A model generated the notes under the pieces. The model made no database searches, had not been told where the DNA came from, and saw only the letters and a program-made list of their open reading frames with translations. Both the position numbers and the translations under genes were made by a program. A stretch of 64,000 nt of DNA from Paenibacillus polygoni (GTDB lineage Bacteria > Bacillota > Bacilli > Paenibacillales > Paenibacillaceae). Location of the stretch: positions 4,740,001 to 4,804,000 of the forward strand of contig NZ_CP127162.1 of the NCBI RefSeq assembly GCF_030263935.1, given 5' to 3'. Each line of letters starts with the position of its first letter. Position 1 is the first letter of the stretch. Positions 34,514-43,569 of this stretch are shown one piece after another.

Positions 34514-35572
34514 TTATTCGTTCAGTTTGAGCTCAGGATCAATAAGATCCGCCGCTGCTGTATTTTCATCCATCCAATTATCGACGATTTCCTGTGCCTC
34601 TGCTAAACCTTGATCACTTAGCATGTAGTACCAGCCATACTTGTTATTCTCACCTTCACCCTTCAGCATGTAACTGCTCATCTGGGGAACGGATCCTTTC
34701 TCATACAATAGTTCCGCTAGATCAATAATAAAATCAGAAGTCATGTCTGTCTTCATATTGGAACTCGCTATATCGATTAACTGCGGAATCTTCGTAATAT
34801 TACCGAGCGATAATGCTCTCTCTGTTGCTTGCTTGATAAAAATCCGCTGGCGCTCTGTCCGCTTATAATCCGAATCCTCACGATAACGCACATAATTTAG
34901 GGCATCTGCACCGTCATAGATTGGTTTGTTCGGCTCAATTCGGAGCTTTATGTGGATTCTTTGTTTGTTCTCAATAACTTCGGTGATTGGCAGCTTCACA
35001 CCGCCAAGCGCATCGACTACTTCTACCAGCGCTTTGAAATTCACTTTTGCATAATAATCGACATCTGTCTGAAGCAGCTGTTCCACTGTCTCTACGCTCA
35101 TTTTTGTTCCTCCATAAGCGTAAGCTGCATTGACTTTATCTCTCTTATCTCGTCCTACAATCGGAACATACGAATCGCGAGGGATCGACATTAATAACAT
35201 TCGGTGCTCTTCCGGGCGGAATACCGCATAGATCATCGTATCTGATCTTCCGACATCGCCTTCTCTTTCATCTACACCGAGCAGCAGCATACTGAATGGT
35301 TTTGTCAGCTCGTCCTGCTTTTCTTCATCCCCTGCAGGACCTGTCACCTGAATCGGCTCGTATGCATTATCAATGTGGCCTTTTACTGTATCCTCCAAAA
35401 ACAGCTGAAATGCTACAGCAACAAGTTCTTTACGGAATGCAAACCCCATCGTTCCTATAAGCAAGAGAATGATCGCTGTAATAATCAGCGGTTTCTTTGA
35501 TTTCGGTTTCTTCGTTTTTTTGTTCTGGTGTCGTTTACTCCGCGTCAGCGGGTATTCTTCCTGGTCACTCAT
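34514..35572 (-). CDS. LytR-CpsA-Psr (LCP) family cell-wall glycopolymer ligase
   Basis: A 352-residue membrane-anchored protein: Lys-rich cytosolic N-terminus, one helix (PLIITAIILLLIGTMGFAF), then the extracellular LCP domain with LLLGVDEREGDVGRSDTMI, RDSYVPIVG and YVRYREDSDYKRTERQR, which carry the conserved Arg and Asp residues that bind the polyprenyl pyrophosphate. LCP enzymes attach teichoic acids or other polymers to peptidoglycan. The start follows GAGGAG. Confidence 0.92.
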   Translation of the reverse strand: MSDQEEYPLTRSKRHQNKKTKKPKSKKPLIITAIILLLIGTMGFAFRKELVAVAFQLFLEDTVKGHIDNAYEPIQVTGPAGDEEKQDELTKPFSMLLLGVDEREGDVGRSDTMIYAVFRPEEHRMLLMSIPRDSYVPIVGRDKRDKVNAAYAYGGTKMSVETVEQLLQTDVDYYAKVNFKALVEVVDALGGVKLPITEVIENKQRIHIKLRIEPNKPIYDGADALNYVRYREDSDYKRTERQRIFIKQATERALSLGNITKIPQLIDIASSNMKTDMTSDFIIDLAELLYEKGSVPQMSSYMLKGEGENNKYGWYYMLSDQGLAEAQEIVDNWMDENTAAADLIDPELKLNE

Positions 35573-35829
35573 GTGCTTCTCCTCTCTGCACTCTTTTTCT
35601 TTTTTTCGACAGATTCAAGCTATAATTTCAGACTACGGTTGCTTTTGTTTAATTAAAAATTATGTACAGTTCTGCTTACAAAGGGATAACGCAATTACTA
35701 TACTACAAGTTTCCATAATAAGGAATATCAATTTGGTGACAATGTCGAAATCTTGCTTTCCTATTCCAAAATACTGCTCTATATGCCAAGGAAGCCTATA
35801 ATAAGAAATGAAGCGGAGGTGTAGAGTAG

Positions 35830-36408
35830 ATGCGGGAACAAAGTGAACTTTTTGAAAAGGTGTATCAGGCTGTATTAGAGCGCAGTGATCGATACGACGG
35901 AATCTACTATACAGCGATTCGGACAACGGGAATCTACTGCCGCCCTTCTTGCCGCTCTAAGACGCCAAAACCGGAAAACGTAACAATTTACTCGGCCGCA
36001 AAAGCAGCAGAGCGAGACGGTTATCGTGCCTGCAAACGATGTCAGCCAGACATCAAAGAACTGCACAATCCGGATAAGGAGATCTCGGAGCGCGTCACAT
36101 CCTATATCGATCACCATTACTCAGAGTCTGTGAGCTTAAACCGTTTGGCAGATGAGATCAAAGTTAGCCCCTATCATCTTCAAAGAGTATGTAAAAGAGT
36201 AACCGGGCTGACCCCCGCAGCATATTTGCAGAAAGTACGACTGGAAAAAGCAAAAGAGGAACTCCTAAGAAGCGACCTGGAAATTAGAGAAATCGCTGTC
36301 CTTATCGGGTATAAAAGCACCTCTCACTTCATTGCTGTCTTTCAGAAAGAAATCGGTCAAACACCGCAGCATTACCGACAATCGAGCGAAAGAAGGGATA
36401 CACCGTGA
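35830..36408 (+). CDS. adaA: Methylphosphotriester-DNA repair activator AdaA
   Basis: A 192-residue protein in two parts: an Ada zinc domain (TGIYCRPSCRSKTPKPENV and YRACKRCQPD, whose four Cys bind zinc and accept methyl groups from DNA phosphotriesters) and an AraC-type DNA-binding domain (SPYHLQRVCKRVTGLTPAAY). Once methylated it activates the alkylation response. It heads an operon with ogt and alkA, the same group as in B. subtilis. Confidence 0.95.
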   Translation: MREQSELFEKVYQAVLERSDRYDGIYYTAIRTTGIYCRPSCRSKTPKPENVTIYSAAKAAERDGYRACKRCQPDIKELHNPDKEISERVTSYIDHHYSESVSLNRLADEIKVSPYHLQRVCKRVTGLTPAAYLQKVRLEKAKEELLRSDLEIREIAVLIGYKSTSHFIAVFQKEIGQTPQHYRQSSERRDTP

Positions 36409-36953
36409 CCCCTGTCTATTGGACGAAGGTTCAACATGATTTGTTACAAAATCAATGTTTATATCTAGCAGCAACCGAACAAGGAATCTGTAAAATCACC
36501 TGGCCGTCAGAGAACTGGGAGGCATTCGAGTCCTGGATTTATCGTCACATCCCAGATGCTGCACTGCTTAAGGATGAACAGCAGCTTGAACCTTATAGAA
36601 AACAGCTTACAGAGTATTTGAGTGGAGAAAGATCAGAGTTCTCTGTACCCCTTGATCTTCGCGGAACTGCTTTTCAAACGGAAATATGGAATGCACTACA
36701 GCAGATTCCTTATGGAGAAACACGCAGCTATTCCGATATCGCAAATCATGTCGGCAGAGCGCAGGCGGTCCGTGCTGTTGGCACAGCGAATGGAGCGAAT
36801 CCCATTCCCATGCTGGTTCCTTGTCACCGGGTTATCGGTAAGAACAAGAACCTCACCGGATTTCGCGGAGGACTCCATTTCAAGGAAGCACTTCTTACAC
36901 TGGAGGGATATCATGACTACACCCGAAAAGGACATGCCCGTTTTGAATTCTAA
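36405..36953 (+). CDS. ogt: O6-methylguanine-DNA methyltransferase
   Basis: A 182-residue suicide repair enzyme. The active-site motif is VPCHRVIG (acceptor Cys at residue 140), preceded by the helix-turn-helix GETRSYSDIANHVGRAQAVR. It begins with GTG and overlaps the adaA stop by four bases, so translation is coupled. It corresponds to AdaB of the B. subtilis ada operon. Confidence 0.95.
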   Translation: MTPVYWTKVQHDLLQNQCLYLAATEQGICKITWPSENWEAFESWIYRHIPDAALLKDEQQLEPYRKQLTEYLSGERSEFSVPLDLRGTAFQTEIWNALQQIPYGETRSYSDIANHVGRAQAVRAVGTANGANPIPMLVPCHRVIGKNKNLTGFRGGLHFKEALLTLEGYHDYTRKGHARFEF

Positions 36954-37896
36954 CGATCCCCATATAGGGGCGGAAATATTAGCAAATCACATAGAAACTG
37001 AACGAAAACTTACCTTGCCTGAACCTTTTAATTACTCAGAAGTTCTCTATTACTTGAACCGTTCTACACTCGAATGCCTGCATGAAGTGGAAGAAGAACG
37101 AATCTACAAATCACTGGATATACAGGGCAGACCCATTCCAATAGAAATTCGTTATGAGGCATTATCCCATGCTCTATGTATCCGCTGCCTATGTGCAGAA
37201 CCGGTCTCTGCAGAAGAATGGAGTCTCATCTTCCTTTTTATAGAAGAATGGTTTGATCTTCGGAGAGATCTTGTTCCTTTCTATCAACTGGCTGAGGATG
37301 ACCCCCTGCTCGGTCCACTGGTTCAATCTTTGAATGGACTCCGAATTATCGGAGTTCCTGATCTTTTTGAAGCTCTGTGCTGGGCTATTATAGGACAACA
37401 GATTAACCTTACCTTTGCCTATACGCTGAAGAAACGGCTCGTTGAGAATTTCGGGGAGACTTATGAGTGCAATGGAAGAACCTATTACCGTTTCCCTTCG
37501 CCGTCGGCATTACTTGGTAGTAACACCCTGGCCACTCTTAGAGAACTGCAATTTACTACCAAGAAGGCAGAATATATGGTGGATATCGCTGGGCGGGTCG
37601 TGCGTGGAGAATTACAAAAAGAAACACTGCTGGCTTCGGGATATGAGGCAGCGGAAGAGACACTGCTTCGCATCAGAGGGATTGGTCCATGGAGTGCACA
37701 TTATGTTATGATGCGCTGTTTGCGTAATCCAGCCGCATTTCCCATAGGAGACGCAGGACTGCATGCAGCTCTGAAGAAACAACTTGGTCTGTCCGTTAAG
37801 CCCACTCCAGCTGAGATTAAATCTATTTTCGAACCTTGGAAAGGTTACGAAGCCTATGCTGTATTCTATTTATGGCGAAGCCTTACGTTATCGTGA
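36913..37896 (+). CDS. alkA: DNA-3-methyladenine glycosylase II (AlkA-like)
   Basis: A 327-residue HhH-GPD glycosylase that removes alkylated bases. Key parts: FEALCWAIIGQQINLTFAYT, the hairpin LRIRGIGPWSAHYVMMR, and PIGDAGLHAAL with the catalytic Asp at residue 280. The start at 36913 has GGAGG seven bases upstream and lies inside the end of ogt (41-bp overlap). A truncated duplicate of its last part is found at 43270-43478. Confidence 0.93.
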   Translation: MTTPEKDMPVLNSNDPHIGAEILANHIETERKLTLPEPFNYSEVLYYLNRSTLECLHEVEEERIYKSLDIQGRPIPIEIRYEALSHALCIRCLCAEPVSAEEWSLIFLFIEEWFDLRRDLVPFYQLAEDDPLLGPLVQSLNGLRIIGVPDLFEALCWAIIGQQINLTFAYTLKKRLVENFGETYECNGRTYYRFPSPSALLGSNTLATLRELQFTTKKAEYMVDIAGRVVRGELQKETLLASGYEAAEETLLRIRGIGPWSAHYVMMRCLRNPAAFPIGDAGLHAALKKQLGLSVKPTPAEIKSIFEPWKGYEAYAVFYLWRSLTLS

Positions 37897-37901
37897 GTAC
37901 A

Positions 37902-37942
37902 AGAAGAGCGCAGCGGGATTTACCTGCTGCGCTCTTTTTTAT
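37902..37942 (+). terminator. Rho-independent terminator of the ada operon
   Basis: Stem AAGAGCGCAGC / GCTGCGCTCTT followed by TTTTT. A copy of this hairpin is present in the duplicate at 43440-43478. Confidence 0.9.
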
Positions 37943-38003
37943 CATAATTCCATATCCATGTGGAGCTTATAGCTTGATTCTGCTTCTCATATTCGTTTGT
38001 TAT

Positions 38004-38762
38004 TTAGTCCATATGAGAGCCGCCGTTGATGTCTATTTCCTCTCCAGTAATGTAGGATGCCTCTTTGGAGGCAAGGAAGGCAATAGCTGAAGCAATTTCC
38101 TCGGTTTCGCCTGGGCGGCCCATAGGAATAGTCGCGATGACGCCGTTCGCTGTATTTTGGTCAAGTGATTTCCAGATATCTGTGTTTACGAGCCCGGGTG
38201 CAATACAATTTACTGTAATACCATCTGTAGCCACTTCACGGGCAAGGTTTTTAGAGAAACCTAGTACTGCCGCCTTTGATGCAGAATAGTGCGCTCCACC
38301 GAAGACGCCGCCGCCACGCTTAGCCGATACAGAAGACAAACTAATAATTCGACCGTATTTTTGTTTTTTCATCGGTTCCAACACAGCTTGAGTACACAAG
38401 AACAATCCGAACATATTTACATTAAATACCCGTGTTACATCCTCTAGGGTCATTTCTGCTACAGTCGCCTTCTGAGATATGCCTGCATTATTGACCAAGA
38501 TATCTATTCGTCCAAATGCCTCAAGAACCTTCTCCACCATTGCTTGATTCGATTCTTGGCTAGTCACGTTTAACTCTACGCCGATCGCTTCTCCGCCTTC
38601 GGCACGGATAGCATCAACCGTATCCTGAATTCCCTCCTGGTTGATATCGGCAATGACAAGCTTTGCCCCCTGTTCAGCCAAAGTCAACGCAATGGTGCGT
38701 CCAATTCCCCGCTTGCTTCCACTTCCTGTGACAATCGCAACTCTATTGTTTAATTCAAACAT
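38004..38762 (-). CDS. SDR-family oxidoreductase of the transketolase island
   Basis: A 252-residue classical short-chain dehydrogenase: TGSGSKRGIGRTIAL (cofactor site), NNAG near residue 91, and the catalytic set Ser...YSASK near residue 157. Asp at the end of the second strand (LVIADIN) favours NAD. It ends the rightmost-to-leftmost operon after the two transketolase halves (34-bp gap plus stop), so it probably oxidises or reduces the sugar or acid that the transketolase uses. The substrate is unknown. Confidence 0.88.
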   Translation of the reverse strand: MFELNNRVAIVTGSGSKRGIGRTIALTLAEQGAKLVIADINQEGIQDTVDAIRAEGGEAIGVELNVTSQESNQAMVEKVLEAFGRIDILVNNAGISQKATVAEMTLEDVTRVFNVNMFGLFLCTQAVLEPMKKQKYGRIISLSSVSAKRGGGVFGGAHYSASKAAVLGFSKNLAREVATDGITVNCIAPGLVNTDIWKSLDQNTANGVIATIPMGRPGETEEIASAIAFLASKEASYITGEEIDINGGSHMD

Positions 38763-38827
38763 GCTAGAACACTCCTTCTAATTGGATGGTTGGGATATAT
38801 GATCAGATTTCGAGCAGCATTTCAGGA

Positions 38828-39793
38828 TTAGCGAGTACCTTTCAACAGGGAATGTGCCGTGGCAACGATATTTTCGATTGTAATACCGTTCATTTCCATT
38901 AATTTTTCATATGGTGCAGATTCTCCGAACCGGTCCTGAACACCAATTCTGCGTACGACAGCTCCGCCTTCTTCGGCCACAACTTCACTCACTGCACTTC
39001 CTAAGCCATTGAGAATATTATGATCCTCTACTGTGATGATTCGTCCGGTGCTCAGGCAATCCATAACAGCCTCGCGATCGAGAGGTTTAATGGTATGGAA
39101 GTCAAGTAACTTAACGGAGACGCCCTCATTTTCTAGTAATTGCGACGCTTTCAAGGCAAGATGAACGGTATCGCCATTAGCAATAATGGCAATATCTTTG
39201 CCGTCCTTCAGTTTTTTAGCTTTACCTATCTCAAACTCTTCATCTTCTCCGTAAATGACGGGAACTGTGTCACGCGTAAACCGAAGATATACCGGGCCAT
39301 AATGCTCTGCTGCTTTGGCAACCAGCTTGCGCGTTGAAGCATAGTCAGCAGCCATAATAACGGTCATGTTTGGAATGGTGCGAAGCACGCCCATATCCTC
39401 AATTGCCTGATGACTTCCGCCATCATTAGCCGGAGTCAATCCACCATGAGAGCAGGCAATTTTCACATTCAGATGAGGATAGCAGACTTCCTGCCGAATC
39501 TGTTCAAGCATTCGTAGTGAGCCAAATACGGCGTACGTACTGATAAATGGTATTTTTCCTGTTGTTGCCAAACCGGCCGCCAGTCCGGCCGCGTTTTGCT
39601 CAGCAATACCAACATTGATATGTTGATTAGGGAGCTGTTTAGCAAACTCGGTTGTCTTGCATGATTTACCAATATCGATATCAACAACGTAGATGTCCTT
39701 GTTCTTTTTACCAAGCTCAACAATCTCATGTCCAAAACCCTCACGTGTCGCAATTTTTTTCTCGGCTACATTACTTTGTTGTATGCTCATCAT
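38828..39793 (-). CDS. Transketolase, C-terminal subunit
   Basis: A 321-residue protein with the pyrimidine-binding domain (VGIAEQNAAGLAAGLATTG, with the catalytic Glu; HGGLTPANDGGSHQAIEDM) and the C-terminal transketolase domain (ITVEDHNILNGLGSAVSEVV). It makes a two-chain transketolase with the upstream gene, whose stop overlaps its start codon. A start at 39793 has GGGAGG six bases upstream. Split transketolases with private transporters are typically catabolic rather than pentose-phosphate enzymes. Confidence 0.9.
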   Translation of the reverse strand: MMSIQQSNVAEKKIATREGFGHEIVELGKKNKDIYVVDIDIGKSCKTTEFAKQLPNQHINVGIAEQNAAGLAAGLATTGKIPFISTYAVFGSLRMLEQIRQEVCYPHLNVKIACSHGGLTPANDGGSHQAIEDMGVLRTIPNMTVIMAADYASTRKLVAKAAEHYGPVYLRFTRDTVPVIYGEDEEFEIGKAKKLKDGKDIAIIANGDTVHLALKASQLLENEGVSVKLLDFHTIKPLDREAVMDCLSTGRIITVEDHNILNGLGSAVSEVVAEEGGAVVRRIGVQDRFGESAPYEKLMEMNGITIENIVATAHSLLKGTR

Positions 39794-40623
39794 TTTAGAC
39801 CTCCCGCAATTTCTTCTAAAGCTTGCAAGTATTCAGCTTCCTTAGGAGCAACTCCATGCCAGTTACATACATCTTCCATAAATGAAACCCCTCTGCCCTT
39901 AACCGTATTGCACACGATGCATATTGGTTTTCCATGCTGAATACCTCGAATTTCATCCAATGTATCTACAATCTGTTGCATGTCATGTCCATCAATCCTT
40001 CTGGTATCAAAGCCAAAGGCCTTAAATTTCAATTCCAGATCCAGGTTCGGCATGATCTCATCGCAAGTCCCGTCGATCTGCAAGTTATTGTCATCAACGA
40101 AAACGATTAGATTATCAAGTTGATACTTGTTCGCAGTTTGAGCTGCTTCCCAAATCTGTCCTTCCTGACACTCGCCATCCCCTAACATAGCGAACACCCG
40201 ATATGCTTTTCCGTCTCTCTTACCCGCAATGGCCATCCCTACTGCACAAGAGAGACCTTGACCCAAAGATCCTGTCGAGATGTCGATTCCCGGACATTTT
40301 TTCATGTCAGGGTGCCCTTGAAATGGAGAACCGTATTGTCTTAGCGTATGCACTTTCTCAAATGGAACGTATCCCCGATGAAGCAATGCTGCATATTGGA
40401 TCGGGCATACATGTCCTTTGGATAACACAAAGCGATCACGGTCTTCCCACTTCGGATTTGCTGGGTCAAGGTTCATTTCTTTAAAATACAAGGCAGTAAT
40501 GATATCGGCTGCGGATAGTGAACCACCAGGGTGGCCCGACTGTGCTTCATGAATCATAGTAATTGCCGTTTGTCTCAACTGGATTGCTTTTTGTTTAAGT
40601 TCTTCAATAGTCGTTTGGTACAT
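39790..40623 (-). CDS. Transketolase, N-terminal (thiamine-diphosphate-binding) subunit
   Basis: A 277-residue protein with the diphosphate-binding motif GDGECQEG...DDNN near residues 150-180 and transketolase residues HPGGSLSAAD, SKGHVCPIQYA and STGSLGQGLS. It is half-length because the enzyme is split into two genes. The start at 40623 is preferred over a GTG three codons earlier because GAGGTGA is correctly spaced. A GntR operator copy lies 42 bp upstream. Confidence 0.9.
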   Translation of the reverse strand: MYQTTIEELKQKAIQLRQTAITMIHEAQSGHPGGSLSAADIITALYFKEMNLDPANPKWEDRDRFVLSKGHVCPIQYAALLHRGYVPFEKVHTLRQYGSPFQGHPDMKKCPGIDISTGSLGQGLSCAVGMAIAGKRDGKAYRVFAMLGDGECQEGQIWEAAQTANKYQLDNLIVFVDDNNLQIDGTCDEIMPNLDLELKFKAFGFDTRRIDGHDMQQIVDTLDEIRGIQHGKPICIVCNTVKGRGVSFMEDVCNWHGVAPKEAEYLQALEEIAGGLK

Positions 40624-40664
40624 TATGCTCACCTCATGTATCGTATTGTTGGTATTTTTGTATA

Positions 40665-40687
40665 CTTGTTAACTTGTATCCTAAGTT
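40665..40687. promoter_or_regulatory. GntR operator copy 1 (upstream of transketolase genes)
   Basis: A 23-bp block identical to 42238-42260, containing TTGTTAACTTGTAT and the inverted halves AACTT and AAGTT. It lies 42 bp before the start of the transketolase N gene. Confidence 0.65.
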
Positions 40688-40692
40688 GTTGT

Positions 40693-40731
40693 AAAAAAAA
40701 CGAGTTCTTCTCTCAGAGACATACTCGTTTC
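40693..40731 (-). terminator. Rho-independent terminator after MFS gene
   Basis: Minus-strand stem AAACGAGT / AACTCGTTT followed by TTTTTT. It separates the transporter transcript from the transketolase-SDR transcript. Confidence 0.8.
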
Positions 40732-40739
40732 TTGACCCA

Positions 40740-42086
40740 TTAACCGATTTTGCTCGAATTCGTATACTCCAATGTTCTTCCCGGACTGACTTTCTGACTT
40801 TTGCCGGTTTGTTTAACAAGGAAAATGATAACGATCGCACTTATGATCATACTAATTCCAAGGGCGATCATCCCCAGATTATGATTACCCGTCATATCAT
40901 TGACATATCCTACAAAATAGGGGCCGAAGAAACCGCCCAAATTGCCAATACTGTTGATCATTGCAATCGCACCGCCTGCCGCTGCGCCCGTCAGGAATGA
41001 TGGCGGAATTGCCCAGAATGGAGAGTAAGCTCCAAATGTTCCGCATAGACTGATGGTCAGAAGTATAAACGCACCAACCAAACTAAAATCTGCTACATAC
41101 ACACTTGCAATCATTGCTATTGCACTAATCGTCACACAACCTGCTACATGGAATTTACGCTCGTTTTGTTTGTCTGAGCTTTTTCCTACAAGATACATGA
41201 CCACCATTGCACACAGATACATAAGCCCAAGCAGCCAGCCAATACTTTGTAAGGACCACCCTATCGATTCGGTCAATCCTCTCGATATCGTTGGCAAGAA
41301 CATGTTGATGCCATAATAGCCAAACATCCAGAAGAAGTATCCAAGCGCCAGAATGAGTACATCTTTATCACGCAATACTTGAAGGAACGTAGGCTTTTTG
41401 TTCTTTTGCTTTTCAAGTGCCTCTTTGTGAGTCACATCCAGCAGCCAGGTCTTCTCTGGTTCCGTCAACCAGTTAGCATCCTCGATGCGGTCTGTTAGAT
41501 AGAAGTAACAGATAATACCGAGAAGAATTGCTGGAATCGCTTCCAAAATAAACAACCACTGCCAACCAGCTAAACCAAACCAGTCAATCTGTAACAAGAA
41601 TGTTGATAATGGTGATCCGATAGCGTTCGCTGCGGGAATAGCGATCATGAACCCTGCAATTGCTTTGGCATGATGCTTGGATTGATAAAAACCACTTAGG
41701 TAATGCACCATGCAAGGATAAAAGCTGGCTTCCGCCACACCGAGTAAAAAGCGAACGATATAAAATTGGATCGGCGTCTGAATAAATGCCATGATGATGG
41801 CGATAATCCCCCATGAAACCATGATTCTGCTAATCCAGCGTCTAGCACCAATCTTGGTCATCATTGCACTACCCGGTACCTCAAGCAGGAAATAACCGAG
41901 AAAGAAAATGCCTGCCCCAAACCCATACACAGCCTCGGAGAATCCAAGGTCTTCATTCATTCGCAATGCTGCAAACCCGATATTGACCCGATCCAAAATT
42001 GAAATCGCAAAGCACAAAAACAAAAATGGGATCAATCGCAAAGTTACTTTGCGAACCGTAGACTTCTCCAGTTGACTTAGATCCAT
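40740..42086 (-). CDS. MFS transporter, anion:cation symporter (ACS) family
   Basis: A 448-residue twelve-helix transporter. The N-terminal block LDRVNIGFAALRMNEDLGFS and GAGIFFLGYFLLEVPGSAMM are the ACS family signature (hexuronate, tartrate, phthalate and similar acids). It probably imports an acidic or hydroxylated substrate for the island enzymes. The start follows AGGGGG. A cre site and a GntR operator lie upstream. Confidence 0.9.
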   Translation of the reverse strand: MDLSQLEKSTVRKVTLRLIPFLFLCFAISILDRVNIGFAALRMNEDLGFSEAVYGFGAGIFFLGYFLLEVPGSAMMTKIGARRWISRIMVSWGIIAIIMAFIQTPIQFYIVRFLLGVAEASFYPCMVHYLSGFYQSKHHAKAIAGFMIAIPAANAIGSPLSTFLLQIDWFGLAGWQWLFILEAIPAILLGIICYFYLTDRIEDANWLTEPEKTWLLDVTHKEALEKQKNKKPTFLQVLRDKDVLILALGYFFWMFGYYGINMFLPTISRGLTESIGWSLQSIGWLLGLMYLCAMVVMYLVGKSSDKQNERKFHVAGCVTISAIAMIASVYVADFSLVGAFILLTISLCGTFGAYSPFWAIPPSFLTGAAAGGAIAMINSIGNLGGFFGPYFVGYVNDMTGNHNLGMIALGISMIISAIVIIFLVKQTGKSQKVSPGRTLEYTNSSKIG

Positions 42087-42127
42087 ATGAATATCCCCCT
42101 AGTAAACGGAATTCTAACTATTAAAAG

Positions 42128-42141
42128 TTTAAGCGCTTACA
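42128..42141 (-). promoter_or_regulatory. Putative cre site upstream of MFS gene
   Basis: Minus strand TGTAAGCGCTTAAA matches the cre consensus with one mismatch, 42 bp before the transporter start. It suggests carbon catabolite repression of the island. Confidence 0.6.
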
Positions 42142-42237
42142 ATTTCAAATAAAAAATATCACTTAAAACATAAACCTTGGAGATGAAGGGCTTTCAATAT
42201 TACCTAGAATGTTATACACCGCCTGTCCATTTGTATT

Positions 42238-42260
42238 CTTGTTAACTTGTATCCTAAGTT
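42238..42260. promoter_or_regulatory. GntR operator copy 2 (upstream of MFS gene)
   Basis: Identical over 23 bp to 40665-40687. Further half-sites AACAAGTT and AACTTGTT lie between 42278 and 42308, and GGAACTTGTT lies upstream of the regulator gene near 43151. Confidence 0.65.
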
Positions 42261-42337
42261 TTCTATACTGAATATAACAAGTTCATTTTTAATTGTCAAT
42301 AACTTGTTTTTTTTGTTGCGGATGGATTAAAACCAAT

Positions 42338-42378
42338 AAATAATCCCTATGCTGCGTGGATGCATAGGGATTATTATT
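42338..42378. terminator. Terminator after GntR gene
   Basis: Perfect stem AATAATCCCTATG / CATAGGGATTATT, followed on the minus strand by TATTGG; little T run, so efficiency is uncertain. Confidence 0.7.
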
Positions 42379-43087
42379 AGTCTTTCCAATAGCGATTAAA
42401 CAGATTTTGCATATGTTGAGTCATCAACTCGGATGCTTTATCTGCCTGTTTTTTCTCAATAGCATCAATAATTTCTTTGTGTTCGAGAAAATTGGTATCT
42501 CGGTAATCGGGACGAGTGACTGTGCGGTCTCGAATGAATCTCCACATTTCCTGTTGCTTCATAGCTTGGATGATCACAGTGATGAACTGAATGAAAAGAT
42601 CGTTATGAGAAGCTCTAGCAATCTCCATATGCAAGCGTTCATCGGTCTCCGGCACATAATGTCCAGCTTCTGTCTCTAACTCCATCTGTTTAATGGTTTT
42701 CCGAAGAAGCCCAATCTCGTCAGAAGTCGCTCTTTGAGCTGCCAAACTGGCAATAAGCGGTTCGATGTTCATTCTCGCTTCCACAATATCCTCTGGAGAA
42801 ACTGAGTTGATTAACGATTCATCTGCAAGTACCTCTTCTTGAACCTTCGTGTTTTTAACGTAGACACCTTCTCCCTGTCTGGAGTAGATGTAGCCCTTCA
42901 TTTCAAGTGCACTTAGTGCCTGTCTAATAGGAGCACGACTTACACCGAACTGTGCGCATAATTCACGTTCTGTCGGCAGCTTGTCCCCTAACTGTAAGGT
43001 TCCTGATTGTATTTCAGAGAGAATCTGATCGTAAATTTGAATATACAGTTTGTTGCTTGATACCCGATTGAATTGTATTGCAATCAC
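42377..43087 (-). CDS. FadR-subfamily GntR repressor of the island
   Basis: A 236-residue regulator: winged helix with KLPTERELCAQFGVSRAPIRQALSA (residues about 36-60; shown only in part here) and a C-terminal FCD ligand-binding domain with the metal-type residues in HMEIARASHNDLF and HKEIIDAIEKK. FadR-type regulators with FCD domains usually sense acids such as gluconate or galactonate-like compounds. GTG start at 43087 close to a GGGG site. Likely represses both transcripts of the island through the duplicated operator. Confidence 0.88.
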   Translation of the reverse strand: MIAIQFNRVSSNKLYIQIYDQILSEIQSGTLQLGDKLPTERELCAQFGVSRAPIRQALSALEMKGYIYSRQGEGVYVKNTKVQEEVLADESLINSVSPEDIVEARMNIEPLIASLAAQRATSDEIGLLRKTIKQMELETEAGHYVPETDERLHMEIARASHNDLFIQFITVIIQAMKQQEMWRFIRDRTVTRPDYRDTNFLEHKEIIDAIEKKQADKASELMTQHMQNLFNRYWKD

Positions 43088-43269
43088 ATCCCCTTGGTGG
43101 ATTCACTCGTTTGATCGCTAAAAACTTTCTATCTCTAATCATTATATAAATTAGGAACTTGTTAGACAACATGATTATCATACAAATGCAGTCTACCCAA
43201 GTAAAAATACATAGTTTTGACAATGTTTTTCACTCAATTCCTCTAACAATGAAGTTTTTGTAGGTAGCT

Positions 43270-43478
43270 GAAGAGACACTGCTTCGCATCAGAGGGATTG
43301 GTCCATGGAGTGCACATTATGTTATGATGCGCTGTTTGCGTAATCCAGCTGAGATTAGAGCCATTTTCGATCCTTGGAAAGGTTACGAAGCCTATGCTGT
43401 ATTCTATTTATGGCGAAGCCTTACGTTATCGTAAATACAAGAAGAGCGCAGCGGGATTTACCTGCTGCGCTCTCTTTG
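43270..43478 (+). pseudogene. Duplicated 3' fragment of alkA with its terminator
   Basis: The first 80 bases are identical to alkA from 37654, then 78 bp (37734-37811, 26 codons, including the catalytic Asp) are missing in frame between two TCCAGC direct repeats, then the rest continues at high identity through the stop codon and the terminator hairpin. There is no start codon: an in-frame TAG lies directly before the matching part. It marks the right side of the catabolic island, whose left side is the intact alkA. Confidence 0.92.
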
Positions 43479-43569
43479 ATCTAGATAGACCTTCTCTTCA
43501 ATCGGAAGTATGCTGTCAATCCTTCATTACAGGTAAAGCTCCACAACACCGCAGCTCGGAAATATAACC

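Noticed and set aside
36622..36912. Longer N-terminus for the AlkA-like protein inside ogt
   Set aside because: The extra codons overlap ogt in another frame and show no glycosylase similarity; GGAGG fits the start at 36913.
43150..43180. ATGATTATCAT near the GntR gene as a Fur box
   Set aside because: Only a half-match to the Fur consensus and no iron-related gene nearby.
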